A stretch of DNA of 26,829 bases, taken from Treponema sp. (lineage in GTDB: Bacteria; Spirochaetota; Spirochaetia; Treponematales; Breznakiellaceae). Positions 15,659 through 23,532 of the stretch are shown here, one piece after another. The stretch is taken from positions 1 through 26,829 of the forward strand of contig JAIRSD010000270.1 in NCBI GenBank assembly GCA_031255615.1. The letters are read 5' to 3'. The notes below the pieces were generated by a model. That model saw only the letters and a program-made list of their open reading frames with translations, had not been told where the DNA came from and ran no database searches. The first letter of the stretch is position 1. Each line of letters opens with the position of its first letter. A program made the position numbers and the translations under genes.

Positions 15659-18600
15659 TTACAGGACCTCCCCCGGCAGGGCGGTTCCCGGGGACCCCGA
15701 ATACCCAAGGTCCTCAAGCCCCGCCTTCACCGATACGGAGGCGGCCCCCTGGCCTTCCAGGAACCGGCGATTCCCCTTCCGGTGGGGCAGTCCCGCGGCA
15801 ATCTCCTCCCGCCGCGCCCGGGCCCGGGCGTCCCGTTCGTCGGAATGGCGGTTAAAGATGTAGTAGACCGTGGGCATCAGAAAGAGGGTCATCAACGAAC
15901 CGAAGGAAAGGCCCCCCAGCACCGTCTTGCCGATGGGGGCTACCATCTCCGATCCTTCTCCGGGGAAGAAGGCCATGGGCACCAGGCCCAGGATCGTCGT
16001 CAGGGTAGTCATCAGGATGGGCCGAAGCCGGTTCCCCGCGGCCTCCACACAGGCTTCGTGGAGGGGGATTCCCCGTTTGCGGAGGGTGTTCGTGTAATCA
16101 ACCAGGACGATGCCGTTGTTGACGATGACCCCCACCAGCACCAGAAGCCCCACGGCGGTAAGGATGTTAAAGGTGTCGCCGGTGATAAGGTAGATGGCCA
16201 CAATGCCGATGACCGACAGCGGGATGGTGAGGAGGACGATAAAGGGATCCCGGAAGGATTCAAAGAGGCTTGCCATGATACCGAAGACCAGGGCCACGGC
16301 CACCGCGATGACCAGGGCGAACTTGAACATCAATTCCACCATCTCCGAGTTGTCCCCGGCGAATTCGATGACCACATCGTCTTCCGCGGGAATCTCCTGG
16401 GTAACAAGGGTGCGGATCTTCCCATCCAGCAGGTTAAGTTTGGTCCCCGGAGGGGCCCCGGCGGTAACGTGGATGACCCGGCTCTGATTTTCCCGGTTGA
16501 TGGTCATGGGGCCGGTCCCTTCTTTATAGGCGGCAAAGTTGGAAAGGGGGACCCTGCCCCCCGCCACCTGGCTGTTGACGAAGATATGATCCAGGGCGGG
16601 CCGGGTGCTGCGATCCGCCTCCGCCAGGCTCAGGACCACATCGTAATCATGGCCGGCGCTTTTGTAGCGGGTGGCGGTGATGCCGTCCACGGCGGCTTTA
16701 ATCTCGTTCCCAATGGTGAAGGTGTTAAGCCCCAGGGCGTAGATTCTTTCCCGGTCAAGCTCTATTTCGATCTGGGGAAGGCCGTCTTGCAGGCTTACCC
16801 GCGGTTCCGTAACTTCCCCGGGAAGCCGATCCTTCAGAAGGGCGGCAATCCGCTCCGCCAGGGCCTTTCCCTTTTCCAGGTCGTCAACCCGGATCGCGAT
16901 GTCCACGGGATTACCGCTGCCCATCATCATGCCGCCGCCGAAGTTAAAGATAACGCCGGGGAATTCGTTAAAATGATCCCGCATAAGGGCCTTTATTTGG
17001 TCCGCGTCCATGATCCGCTCGCTGTAACGGGGCAGATTGATCCGCAGGGATCCCGTATTGGCGCCCCCGCTGGAGAACATGCCCCCGCCGCCGACGTTCA
17101 CCACAATATCATCGTAACCCTGGATCTCCCGCTCCACGATGGTCTGAAGCCGGTGCAGGGTCGCTTCGGTCTCCGCCAGGGGCGTACCCATGGGCAGGGT
17201 GGCGTTTATTGATACGTTGTCCTGATCCTGGGGGGGCATAAAGACCCAGCCGATGACCCAGATCATGAAGATGCTGCCCACAAAAAGGACGAAGATCATC
17301 GACAGGGTGATAATTTTATGGCCCAGGACCCAGTTGACGGAACGGCGGTACAGGTTCCCCAGGCCGTCAAAAAACCGCTCAAAAGCCTGGTCGATGGGCT
17401 TCAGAAAACCCCGCAGGGGCTTCTGCTTCCGGGTAACCAGGGGGAAGTAGTGGCTGGAAAGAACGGGGACCAGGAAGATGGCCACCAGAAGGGATGAGGC
17501 CAGGGAAATTACCACCGTAAAGGCCAGGCCGGAGAACATTTCCCCCGCAATCCCCAGGAGGTCCTTGAACATTACCAGGGGGGCGAAGACGCAGATGGTG
17601 GTAAAGGTGGAGGCCACAATGGCGATAAGCATCTCCTGGGTGCCGATAACGCTGGCGGTGGAAAGTTTGGCCCCCTTTTCCCGGTAATGGTAGATGTTTT
17701 CCAGGATAACGATACTGTTGTCCACCAGCATCCCCACCCCCAGAATCAGCCCCGCCAGGGTCATCATATTCAGGGTAAGGTCGGCAAAGTACATCAGCAT
17801 AATAGTGATGACAATGGACACCGGGATGCTTACCCCGATGATCAGGGTGGGCTTAGCGGAACGCAGGAAAATAAACAGTATGACTATGGCCAGCACCGCC
17901 CCGCTGAGGGCGCTGGAACCTACCTGGTTGATCGAATATTCGATTTGATCGGTGCTGTTGAAAAGCTCGGTGATCTTAATATCCTGGGGAATCTCCTCGG
18001 CGATTCGGTTAAGCCGGGTCCGCAGTTCCTTGGCGGTTTGGACGGAATTCTTTCCGCTTTGCTTTTGAACCTGCATCATCACCGCAGTCTGGCCGTTTAC
18101 ATAGACCAGGCTGGATTCGTCCCGGTAGCCCTCGTACACATCCGCCAGATCCCGGAGGTACACGGTCTTCGGCGGTTCTATCCCCGCCATGGAAACTCCG
18201 CCCCCCTTGTAGGAGATGACGGTGTTGCGGATCTCCTCCAGGGAGCTGTATTCCCCCATGGTGGTCAGGATGTAGGAGAGCCCCCCTTCGGTGATGGTCC
18301 CCGCGGAGACCTGCTGATTATTGGCCGCCAGCATCTGCTGGATCTGGGTAACCGTAAGGCCGTAAGCCTCCAGCCGGTTCTGGGGTATCTCCACCCGGAT
18401 AATTTTCTCCCGTCCGCCGTTCACCGAGGCGGTGGCGACTCCGGGGACCTGCTCGATCCGGGGCACGATGGTAGTTTCGGTTATTTCCCGCAGTTCCTCC
18501 GGGGAACGGTTTCCCGTAACCATAAGCCCCATGATGGGGATCATGGAGGGATCGAATTTAAAGATCATCGGGGTATCGGAACCGGCGGGCAGATAGTTCC

Positions 18601-18946
18601 TTACCCGCTCCAGGGAGTCCCGGACGGAGTTCGATGCGTCCGCCAGGTCCGTCCCGTAGGTAAACTCCATTATCACCATACTGGAGCCCTTGGAGGAGGT
18701 GGAGGTTACCGTTTCCAGGCTGGAAACACTGGAAAGGACGGCCTCCAGAGTCCGGGTTACCGACCGTTCCACTTCCTCCGGTCCCGCGCCGGGGTAATTC
18801 GTATAGACCACCAGCATGGGCATATTGATCTCCGGCATTAAGTCGATAGGAAGATTGATAAAAGCAAAGAGGCCCAGCAAGATGAGGAGTACGAAGAATA
18901 CAAAAACAGTAGTGGGCCGTGAAACAATGGTTTTAGTTAAACTCAT
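15659..18946 (-). CDS. RND-family efflux transporter, AcrB/HAE1-like inner-membrane pump
   Basis: A 1095-residue inner-membrane transporter with the duplicated RND architecture. TM1 is at about 12-34, a large periplasmic porter loop follows to about 340, TM2-6 lie between 345 and 490, a second half starts near 545 with a second periplasmic loop, and the final TM cluster runs to about 1040. The proton-relay segment in TM4 reads GMLVDNSIVILEN (405-417), with D409 followed by Asn where AcrB has two Asp residues, as in many HAE1-like pumps. The second-half counterpart is VGVIVNNGIVLVDY. It would export small molecules, lipids or drugs by proton antiport together with the adaptor and TolC-like factor encoded next to it. 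AAGGA precedes the ATG, and 24 bases separate it from the adaptor gene. Confidence 0.95.
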   Translation of the reverse strand: MSLTKTIVSRPTTVFVFFVLLILLGLFAFINLPIDLMPEINMPMLVVYTNYPGAGPEEVERSVTRTLEAVLSSVSSLETVTSTSSKGSSMVIMEFTYGTDLADASNSVRDSLERVRNYLPAGSDTPMIFKFDPSMIPIMGLMVTGNRSPEELREITETTIVPRIEQVPGVATASVNGGREKIIRVEIPQNRLEAYGLTVTQIQQMLAANNQQVSAGTITEGGLSYILTTMGEYSSLEEIRNTVISYKGGGVSMAGIEPPKTVYLRDLADVYEGYRDESSLVYVNGQTAVMMQVQKQSGKNSVQTAKELRTRLNRIAEEIPQDIKITELFNSTDQIEYSINQVGSSALSGAVLAIVILFIFLRSAKPTLIIGVSIPVSIVITIMLMYFADLTLNMMTLAGLILGVGMLVDNSIVILENIYHYREKGAKLSTASVIGTQEMLIAIVASTFTTICVFAPLVMFKDLLGIAGEMFSGLAFTVVISLASSLLVAIFLVPVLSSHYFPLVTRKQKPLRGFLKPIDQAFERFFDGLGNLYRRSVNWVLGHKIITLSMIFVLFVGSIFMIWVIGWVFMPPQDQDNVSINATLPMGTPLAETEATLHRLQTIVEREIQGYDDIVVNVGGGGMFSSGGANTGSLRINLPRYSERIMDADQIKALMRDHFNEFPGVIFNFGGGMMMGSGNPVDIAIRVDDLEKGKALAERIAALLKDRLPGEVTEPRVSLQDGLPQIEIELDRERIYALGLNTFTIGNEIKAAVDGITATRYKSAGHDYDVVLSLAEADRSTRPALDHIFVNSQVAGGRVPLSNFAAYKEGTGPMTINRENQSRVIHVTAGAPPGTKLNLLDGKIRTLVTQEIPAEDDVVIEFAGDNSEMVELMFKFALVIAVAVALVFGIMASLFESFRDPFIVLLTIPLSVIGIVAIYLITGDTFNILTAVGLLVLVGVIVNNGIVLVDYTNTLRKRGIPLHEACVEAAGNRLRPILMTTLTTILGLVPMAFFPGEGSEMVAPIGKTVLGGLSFGSLMTLFLMPTVYYIFNRHSDERDARARARREEIAAGLPHRKGNRRFLEGQGAASVSVKAGLEDLGYSGSPGTALPGEVL

Positions 18947-18970
18947 GATTCATCCTTAAACACCGGGCGC

Positions 18971-19954
18971 TTATTTGGCGCTTCCGCTTGATTCCGCGGT
19001 TAGGGGTGGCAGACGCTCAATGATATTAACCTTGGCGCCATCTTGCAGCAGAGTCTGTCCCCGGACGATGATCTCGTCCGTCGGCGAAAGCCCCTCGGTG
19101 ATTTCCAGCACTCCGTCGATAAGGATGCCGGAACTGACATTTCGACGGCGGGCCACCGAACCCTCCCCGTTGTCGTAATCCGGTTCCACGACAAAAACAA
19201 AAATTTCGCCGAACCGTTCCACCAGGGCGTTGGCGGGAATCTTAACGATGTTTTCTTTTGTTTCGGTGATAAGCCGTACCTTGGCGAACATTCCGGCCTT
19301 CAGCTTCGAATCCCGGTTGTCCACATTGACCCGGACTTCCATGGTGCGGCTGGCGGGATCCACGGTGGGGGCGATCTCGTTTACCGTACCCCGGAAAACT
19401 TCTCCGGGCCAGGCGTCCAGGGTAATTTCGCAGGGCTGCCGTAGTTTGATTCGGGAGATGAACCGTTCCGCCACATAGAGCCGGATCTCCAGCCCCCCGC
19501 CGGCGGCAATTTTCGCCAGGGATACCTGCTGGCTTATGGTCATCCCTATCTGGGCGGGGAGGCTTACCACGGTCCCGCTGACAGGGGCCCGGACCACGCT
19601 TTCCACAAAATTCATCCCCGGCCGGGAGGGGTCCACCAGAACGATGGGGTCCCCCCGGCGCACCGCGCTTCCGGGGCTTACATAAAGCCGGGTAATCTTC
19701 CCCGTCGCGTCCGAGTAGGTATCCACGGTGGAACCCGCCACGATGTCCCCGGACAGGGCCAGGTAATCCTGGATCCGCCCCTGGCCGGGGGTGGTGGTGT
19801 TTACCGCGAAGACCGGGGCCTGGGGCTCCGGGGGAGGGGCGTCCTTGTTGGCAAGCCTCTCCTGAAAAGCCTGTATCCTGTCGCAGGAACCGAGAACTCC
19901 GCATATAAACAAAGCCAGGGCCGCCCCGGCCCCCAAGAATCTTTTCCTGTGCAT
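18971..19954 (-). CDS. RND efflux periplasmic adaptor (membrane fusion protein), lipoprotein
   Basis: A 327-residue adaptor linking the RND pump with the outer-membrane channel. The signal ends in LGSC with C24 as the lipidated cysteine. After a short linker come the split lipoyl/barrel-sandwich halves (about 70-105 and 113-145: VDTYSDATGKITRLYVSPGSAVRRGDPIVLVD, VRAPVSGTVVSL), a beta-barrel domain (about 150-235) and the membrane-proximal domain (GILIDGVLEITEGLSPTDEIIVRGQ). The coiled-coil hairpin between the lipoyl halves is very short, which occurs in some adaptors. The ATG shares one base with the TolC gene stop (TGATG) and has AGGAG eight bases upstream; a TTG directly before it is a less likely start. 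Confidence 0.92.
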   Translation of the reverse strand: MHRKRFLGAGAALALFICGVLGSCDRIQAFQERLANKDAPPPEPQAPVFAVNTTTPGQGRIQDYLALSGDIVAGSTVDTYSDATGKITRLYVSPGSAVRRGDPIVLVDPSRPGMNFVESVVRAPVSGTVVSLPAQIGMTISQQVSLAKIAAGGGLEIRLYVAERFISRIKLRQPCEITLDAWPGEVFRGTVNEIAPTVDPASRTMEVRVNVDNRDSKLKAGMFAKVRLITETKENIVKIPANALVERFGEIFVFVVEPDYDNGEGSVARRRNVSSGILIDGVLEITEGLSPTDEIIVRGQTLLQDGAKVNIIERLPPLTAESSGSAK

Positions 19955-21516
19955 CAATTTTCTCCTTGCCGCGAACCGAGGGTCCCGAAGGGAAGGCCCA
20001 TCGCGTATTCGAGTTCGATTAGGCTGTTCCGGTAGTTAAATTCCTGTTCCAGGATTCCCAGCCTTGCCTGGTGGAGCTGAAGCTCCGCGCTCTGCACCTG
20101 GAGAAGATCCTGAAGCCCCGCCTTGTAAGCCGCTTCGGTCAATGCGTAGGACTGTTCCGCCATAGCGACGGTCCGGTTCTGGGCTTCCACGGTGGACTGT
20201 ATCCTCTCCAATGTGAGGAGGGTGTTGTAGATCTCCAGTTCCGTCCCCCGGATCATCTGGTTTATGCCGAGGGCGGTGGTTTTTATTTGATTGTCGATGT
20301 CTTTGACAGCCTGCCCCTCCTTGGTGAAGGGGAAAAGGCTGTTCAGCGAAATGCCCAGAGTAATGGAGAAGGTCCCGCTGTCGCTCCAGTTGTCCTTATT
20401 AAACCACTCGTCTTTAAAGGGATCCAGGGCCGGACTAAAGGTCGGGTTCAGGCTCCAGTCAAGGCGGAGATAGGGGGTGTTGCCCTGGAGGAACCGGGCT
20501 TTGCGGGTTTTTTCCAAAAGCTCAAGCTGGCGCCGCAGTTCCCGGATATCCGGTTTGTGCCGCACCGCTTCCCGGACAAGTTCCGCCAGGTCCAGGGGGA
20601 TAAAGCCGGTCTCCTCCGCCTCCGGGACCAGTTCAAAGAGGGTCTCGTAGGGAAGCCCCAGGGTCATGGCGAACCTGGCCTGGGCCAGGGCGAAGCCGTT
20701 TTCCGCCTGGTCGATGGTGGGCCGCATGTTATCCCGGGAAACCTGGGCCTGAAGCAGGGTTAATTCCGGGGCAAGGCCGGCCCGGTAGTTGGCCTGGGCC
20801 ATGGCGACCTGCCGCTCCGCCGCTTCGTAACTTTCCCGGAGCAGGTCGATGTTCTCCATAAGAAGGAGCATGCTGTTGTAATCCTTCCGCAGATCCCGCT
20901 CCAGTTGGAGGCGGGCCTTTTCGTAGGTTACCAGCCCCGCCTGGTAATCCGCCCTGACGGCCTGGATTCCCGCGAAAAGGGCGGTGCTGAGGGTAAGGGC
21001 GGCGGAAAAGTTCCCCTGGACATGCCAGGGGGAAACTTCCTGCGAGTAGGGCATCATATAATTATAGAGGGGCCCCAGGGGAGTAGGTATTTCGAGGGGG
21101 CCGTAATTATTGGCGGTAAGCCAGGAATCCAGCGCCTGGGTTTGGCTGTTCAACGGCACCGGGGTTATCCCGCTTACCTTAGTCGCCTCATTCTGCCGCG
21201 CCAGGGTTCCCCGCACCGACAGGTCCGGCAGGAACTGGTTCCAGACCAGGTCGTTGGCCCGCCGCTTGGTGTCCAGGGCGACGGCCCCGGACTGGAGGGA
21301 CAGGTTGTTTTTCAGGGCCAGGTCCACCGCCTCCTCCACGGTAAGGCGCATCCGCTCCGCCTCCTCCCCAGGAGTTCCCGCGGCGGATTCCGCAACGTTT
21401 CCGCCGCCCGCCGTCTGGGCCCCCAGGGAAGCCCCCGCCAAGGCCAGGGCCATGAACAGGACCGCCAGCCTCGGCCCCAAAGCCAACCGGGCTCCGGGCC
21501 ATCCGTTTCCACGCAT
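19954..21516 (-). CDS. TolC-family outer-membrane efflux protein
   Basis: A 520-residue outer-membrane channel component. It has a signal peptide (to about residue 33, after ALALAGASLGA), then two outer-membrane efflux protein repeats rich in long alpha helices: the first starts LTVEEAVDLALKNNLSLQ (58-75), and the second is near 290-510, with the typical LRRQLELLEKTRKARFLQGNTPYLRL and the C-terminal helix QARLGILEQEFNYRNSLIELEYAMG. It forms the exit duct for the adaptor and pump encoded downstream. AAGGAG is six to seven bases before the ATG. The 136-base gap to the regulator gene shows no clear promoter or terminator, so it may be co-transcribed with the regulator. Confidence 0.93.
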   Translation of the reverse strand: MRGNGWPGARLALGPRLAVLFMALALAGASLGAQTAGGGNVAESAAGTPGEEAERMRLTVEEAVDLALKNNLSLQSGAVALDTKRRANDLVWNQFLPDLSVRGTLARQNEATKVSGITPVPLNSQTQALDSWLTANNYGPLEIPTPLGPLYNYMMPYSQEVSPWHVQGNFSAALTLSTALFAGIQAVRADYQAGLVTYEKARLQLERDLRKDYNSMLLLMENIDLLRESYEAAERQVAMAQANYRAGLAPELTLLQAQVSRDNMRPTIDQAENGFALAQARFAMTLGLPYETLFELVPEAEETGFIPLDLAELVREAVRHKPDIRELRRQLELLEKTRKARFLQGNTPYLRLDWSLNPTFSPALDPFKDEWFNKDNWSDSGTFSITLGISLNSLFPFTKEGQAVKDIDNQIKTTALGINQMIRGTELEIYNTLLTLERIQSTVEAQNRTVAMAEQSYALTEAAYKAGLQDLLQVQSAELQLHQARLGILEQEFNYRNSLIELEYAMGLPFGTLGSRQGEN

Positions 21517-21652
21517 ACCATACTCCTTCCGCCGAATCCGGCAAACGCGGTTCCCCGCCGAATGTTCCGAATCGGCCCCTAATATCAGGCCCGCATACGC
21601 GCGGCCCCGGGGAAGGCGGCCCGTTGTCCTGGAACCGCCCTTTCCCCAAAAC

Positions 21653-22438
21653 TCAACAAACCTGCGTCTGGGGGATAAGGTCCCCCATGCCCCGGACGAT
21701 AAGCCGGTAGAGATTCCGAAAGGTTTCGTTGGGAATCTTGGAAAACTCCTTTCGGGAAAACTGCCTTCTGCTGACCTTTGGCATACTCAGCCATTCGGTA
21801 AACCTTTTCTTGTCCACCCGGGCGTAGTGCATCAGGGAGGTTACCTCCAGAAAAAGGATCCACGCGGGGATCCAGTCCCCTTCGGCATTCCGGAAACGGC
21901 CCTTAACATCCGGGGAGACCTGAAGGCCCCGGAAGATCCGGTAAAGCCGGGAGGGAACCTTGTCCTCCGCCGGTTCCGGGAACTCGATGCGCCGGGTCCG
22001 CAGCCAGTCCAGGGCGATAAGCACGTCCGGCCGGGACCGGAGGTAGTCGCCGATAGAGAAGATCGCCAGGTAAAGCCGCTCCGCCGGGACCGGGGAAAAC
22101 TTCATACTCTCCTCCGCGAACCCGATGATCCGCTCAATTTCGGTGGCGAAAAGCTGAAACAGCATGTCCCGCTTGTTTTTAAAATGGGCGTAGAGGCCGC
22201 TTTTGGAGAGGCCGGAAATTTTCGCCACCATCTCCATGGAAACCCCCCAGGGACCGGCGCAGGCCACCGCCTCCGCCACGGAATGGAGCAGCTCATTCTC
22301 CTCTATCCGCAGACCGATGCCGGTAACTTTGTCCTCCAGGCCCTTATAATCCAAGGCGTCCACCTCTTTCTTTTGAAACCCAAGGCCGTTGAAAATGATA
22401 CAATAAACCAGCGAAATATCCCTTTCTATCGCGCCCAT
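21653..22438 (-). CDS. C-terminal half of a split double-TetR regulator
   Basis: The frame is open from upstream of the poly-G tract. The ATG at 22436-22438, preceded by AGGA and the G tract, is the first plausible internal start and would give 261 residues. It begins with the last helix of the preceding TetR module (ERDISLVYCIIFNGLGF), then a second complete TetR/AcrR DNA-binding domain (VSMEMVAKISGLSKSGLYAHFKNKRDMLFQLF) and its own ligand-binding helical region. Removing one G from the 13-G run joins it in frame with 22344-22961. Whether it is translated separately, by reinitiation or only in fused form is unknown. Confidence 0.75.
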   Translation of the reverse strand: MGAIERDISLVYCIIFNGLGFQKKEVDALDYKGLEDKVTGIGLRIEENELLHSVAEAVACAGPWGVSMEMVAKISGLSKSGLYAHFKNKRDMLFQLFATEIERIIGFAEESMKFSPVPAERLYLAIFSIGDYLRSRPDVLIALDWLRTRRIEFPEPAEDKVPSRLYRIFRGLQVSPDVKGRFRNAEGDWIPAWILFLEVTSLMHYARVDKKRFTEWLSMPKVSRRQFSRKEFSKIPNETFRNLYRLIVRGMGDLIPQTQVC

Positions 22439-22961
22439 CGCGTCTTCCTGCCCCCCCCCCCCCGGCGGATCTTTCGGAAGGCCCAAGCCGGTGGAAGTAA
22501 GCCAGGGCAAAGGTAAAGGTGGCGAAGATCATCCGTATCGCCAGGGGATAGGGGGCGTCCTTCAAAATCCGTTCAAAGATCCCCAGGTCCACCCCCCGGC
22601 CCGCCAGGAATTCATGGGGACTCCCCAGCCGCCGCTCCCCGTAAACATAAATAAGAGAAAACACGAAGGACTCGGCATTCCCGGCGTAATAGCGCATAAT
22701 AGCCCCGATCAGGATAACAAGGGTCTCCCTGGCATCCACCGCGGCGAGGGCCCGCCGGTACTCGTCCTTTATCTTGGCGGTATAGTCATCGACAAACCAT
22801 TCGTGCATGGCCTCCAGGAGGGCCTGTTTGGAGCAGAAGTGCCGGTAGAGGGCGGCCTTGCTGACCCCCAGTTCCCCGGCCACGTCGCTCAGGCTGGTGG
22901 TCCGGTAAAAGTTCCTGCCCCAGACCTTAAACGCCGCGTGAATAATGTCCGTCCTGGTCAT
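22344..22961 (-). CDS. TetR/AcrR-family regulator, N-terminal half, frameshifted at a G13 tract
   Basis: As the sequence stands this encodes 205 residues. Residues 1-47 are a TetR-type DNA-binding domain (TSLSDVAGELGVSKAALYRHFCSKQALLEAM). The helical effector domain runs to FTFALAYFHRLGPSERSA at about 167. At the run of 13 G (coding strand) the frame leaves the conserved sequence, and the last about 35 residues (Arg/Gly-rich, then hydrophilic) look like shifted reading. With 12 G, or 15, the protein continues into the frame at 21653 to give a double-TetR product (435 residues with 12 G). It lies directly upstream of the efflux genes in the same direction and is their likely regulator. The ribosome-binding site is weak (GGGG). 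Confidence 0.8.
   Translation of the reverse strand: MTRTDIIHAAFKVWGRNFYRTTSLSDVAGELGVSKAALYRHFCSKQALLEAMHEWFVDDYTAKIKDEYRRALAAVDARETLVILIGAIMRYYAGNAESFVFSLIYVYGERRLGSPHEFLAGRGVDLGIFERILKDAPYPLAIRMIFATFTFALAYFHRLGPSERSAGGGGAGRRDGRDRKGYFAGLLYHFQRPWVSKERGGRLGL
22451..22463 (-). repeat. 13-base homopolymer (C on plus strand, G on coding strand) inside the regulator gene
   Basis: An uninterrupted run of 13 identical bases encodes the GGGG linker between the two TetR modules. Homopolymers of this length are prone to slipped-strand changes. Exactly one base fewer restores the full reading frame. Confidence 0.95.
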
Positions 22962-23002
22962 GGCCCCGCACCCCGATGTCTTGGTGATTCCCCGCCCGCC
23001 GT

Positions 23003-23026
23003 ATGTTACCGACCGGTCGGTAACAT
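23003..23026. promoter_or_regulatory. Perfect 24-bp palindromic operator for the TetR regulator
   Basis: The half-site ATGTTACCGACC is followed immediately by its exact reverse complement. The central ACCGACCGGTCGGT is typical of operators bound by TetR-family dimers. It starts one base beyond the predicted -10 box and covers the expected transcription start of the regulator gene, a position suited to autorepression. Confidence 0.82.
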
Positions 23027-23027
23027 G

Positions 23028-23056
23028 AAGATAACAAACGGAGAAAAAAAAGGCAA
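23028..23056 (-). promoter_or_regulatory. Predicted promoter of the TetR regulator and possibly the efflux operon
   Basis: Minus-strand TTGCCT (23051-23056) and TATCTT (23028-23033) with a 17-base, T-rich spacer. The start would fall inside the palindrome at 23003-23026, about 60 bases before the ATG at 22961. Confidence 0.55.
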
Positions 23057-23082
23057 CACCGGGGGAACCATCTATGCTCAGT

Positions 23083-23242
23083 TGAGAACACGCCGCCTAT
23101 CGACTGCGGGTTGGGCGCATTTTTTGCGGCTCCGCCGCAAAAAACCGGGCTATCAAGGCAACCTTCGGTTGCCAGGGCTCCGCTATCGCTCCGGCCCCGC
23201 CTGCGGCGTGGCTGCTCCGCATCCCTGCGGATGTTCGCCTAT
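23083..23242 (-). repeat. Modular hairpin repeat, rearranged copy D
   Basis: The outer motif GATAGGCGGCGTGTTCTC and GGGCGCA are conserved. Hairpin 3 is TTTTTTGCGGC/GCCGCAAAAAA (as in the copy at 26346-26540), and the middle contains GGCAACC/GGTTGCC. The core GCAAGGGATAGGAG is missing, and the end joins directly to a GAACATCCGC hairpin. Between this copy and copy E (23243-23408) nothing recognisable is seen. Confidence 0.7.
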
Positions 23243-23408
23243 TTACAGAGCCGCGGCACCCGGAGGCTGCAGCCCGGCTTCCCTGCCGGGCCGGGCAAGG
23301 GAGGAAACACCGGACACCGGGGGAAAAACCGGGATCGGCAGCGGAGGCTGGGGGAAACCGTTCCCCCCAGCCCTTCCACGTGGGACCCGGAGGGGCCCGT
23401 TTAGGGAA

Positions 23409-23501
23409 CGCGCAAGGGATAGGAGCGGAACAAAAACCCGCAGGGTTTTTGTTAGAGCGGATAGCCCGGTCCGCCCGCCCGGAGGGCGGGCGGATGCGCC
23501 C
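23409..23501 (+). repeat. Modular hairpin repeat, copy E
   Basis: Core GCGCAAGGGATAGGAGCGG, hairpin 2 AACAAAAACCC-GCA-GGGTTTTTGTT (23429-23453), constant GCGGATAGCCCGGT, hairpin 3 CCGCCCGCCC-GGA-GGGCGGGCGG (23471-23493) and ATGCGCCC. It faces copy D in inverted orientation just beyond the murE stop codon. Confidence 0.82.
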
Positions 23502-23532
23502 AGGAACAACATCTTCCCCATAAAGGGGCGTG

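Noticed and set aside
15611..17212. Long plus-strand frame opposite the RND pump gene
   Set aside because: Antisense shadow; the minus strand encodes a complete pump with membrane segments and family motifs.
22443..22471. Programmed ribosomal frameshifting instead of slippage at the G tract
   Set aside because: A run of 13 G is not a known slippery heptamer and no downstream stimulatory pseudoknot was evident; DNA or transcript slippage is simpler, although it was not excluded.
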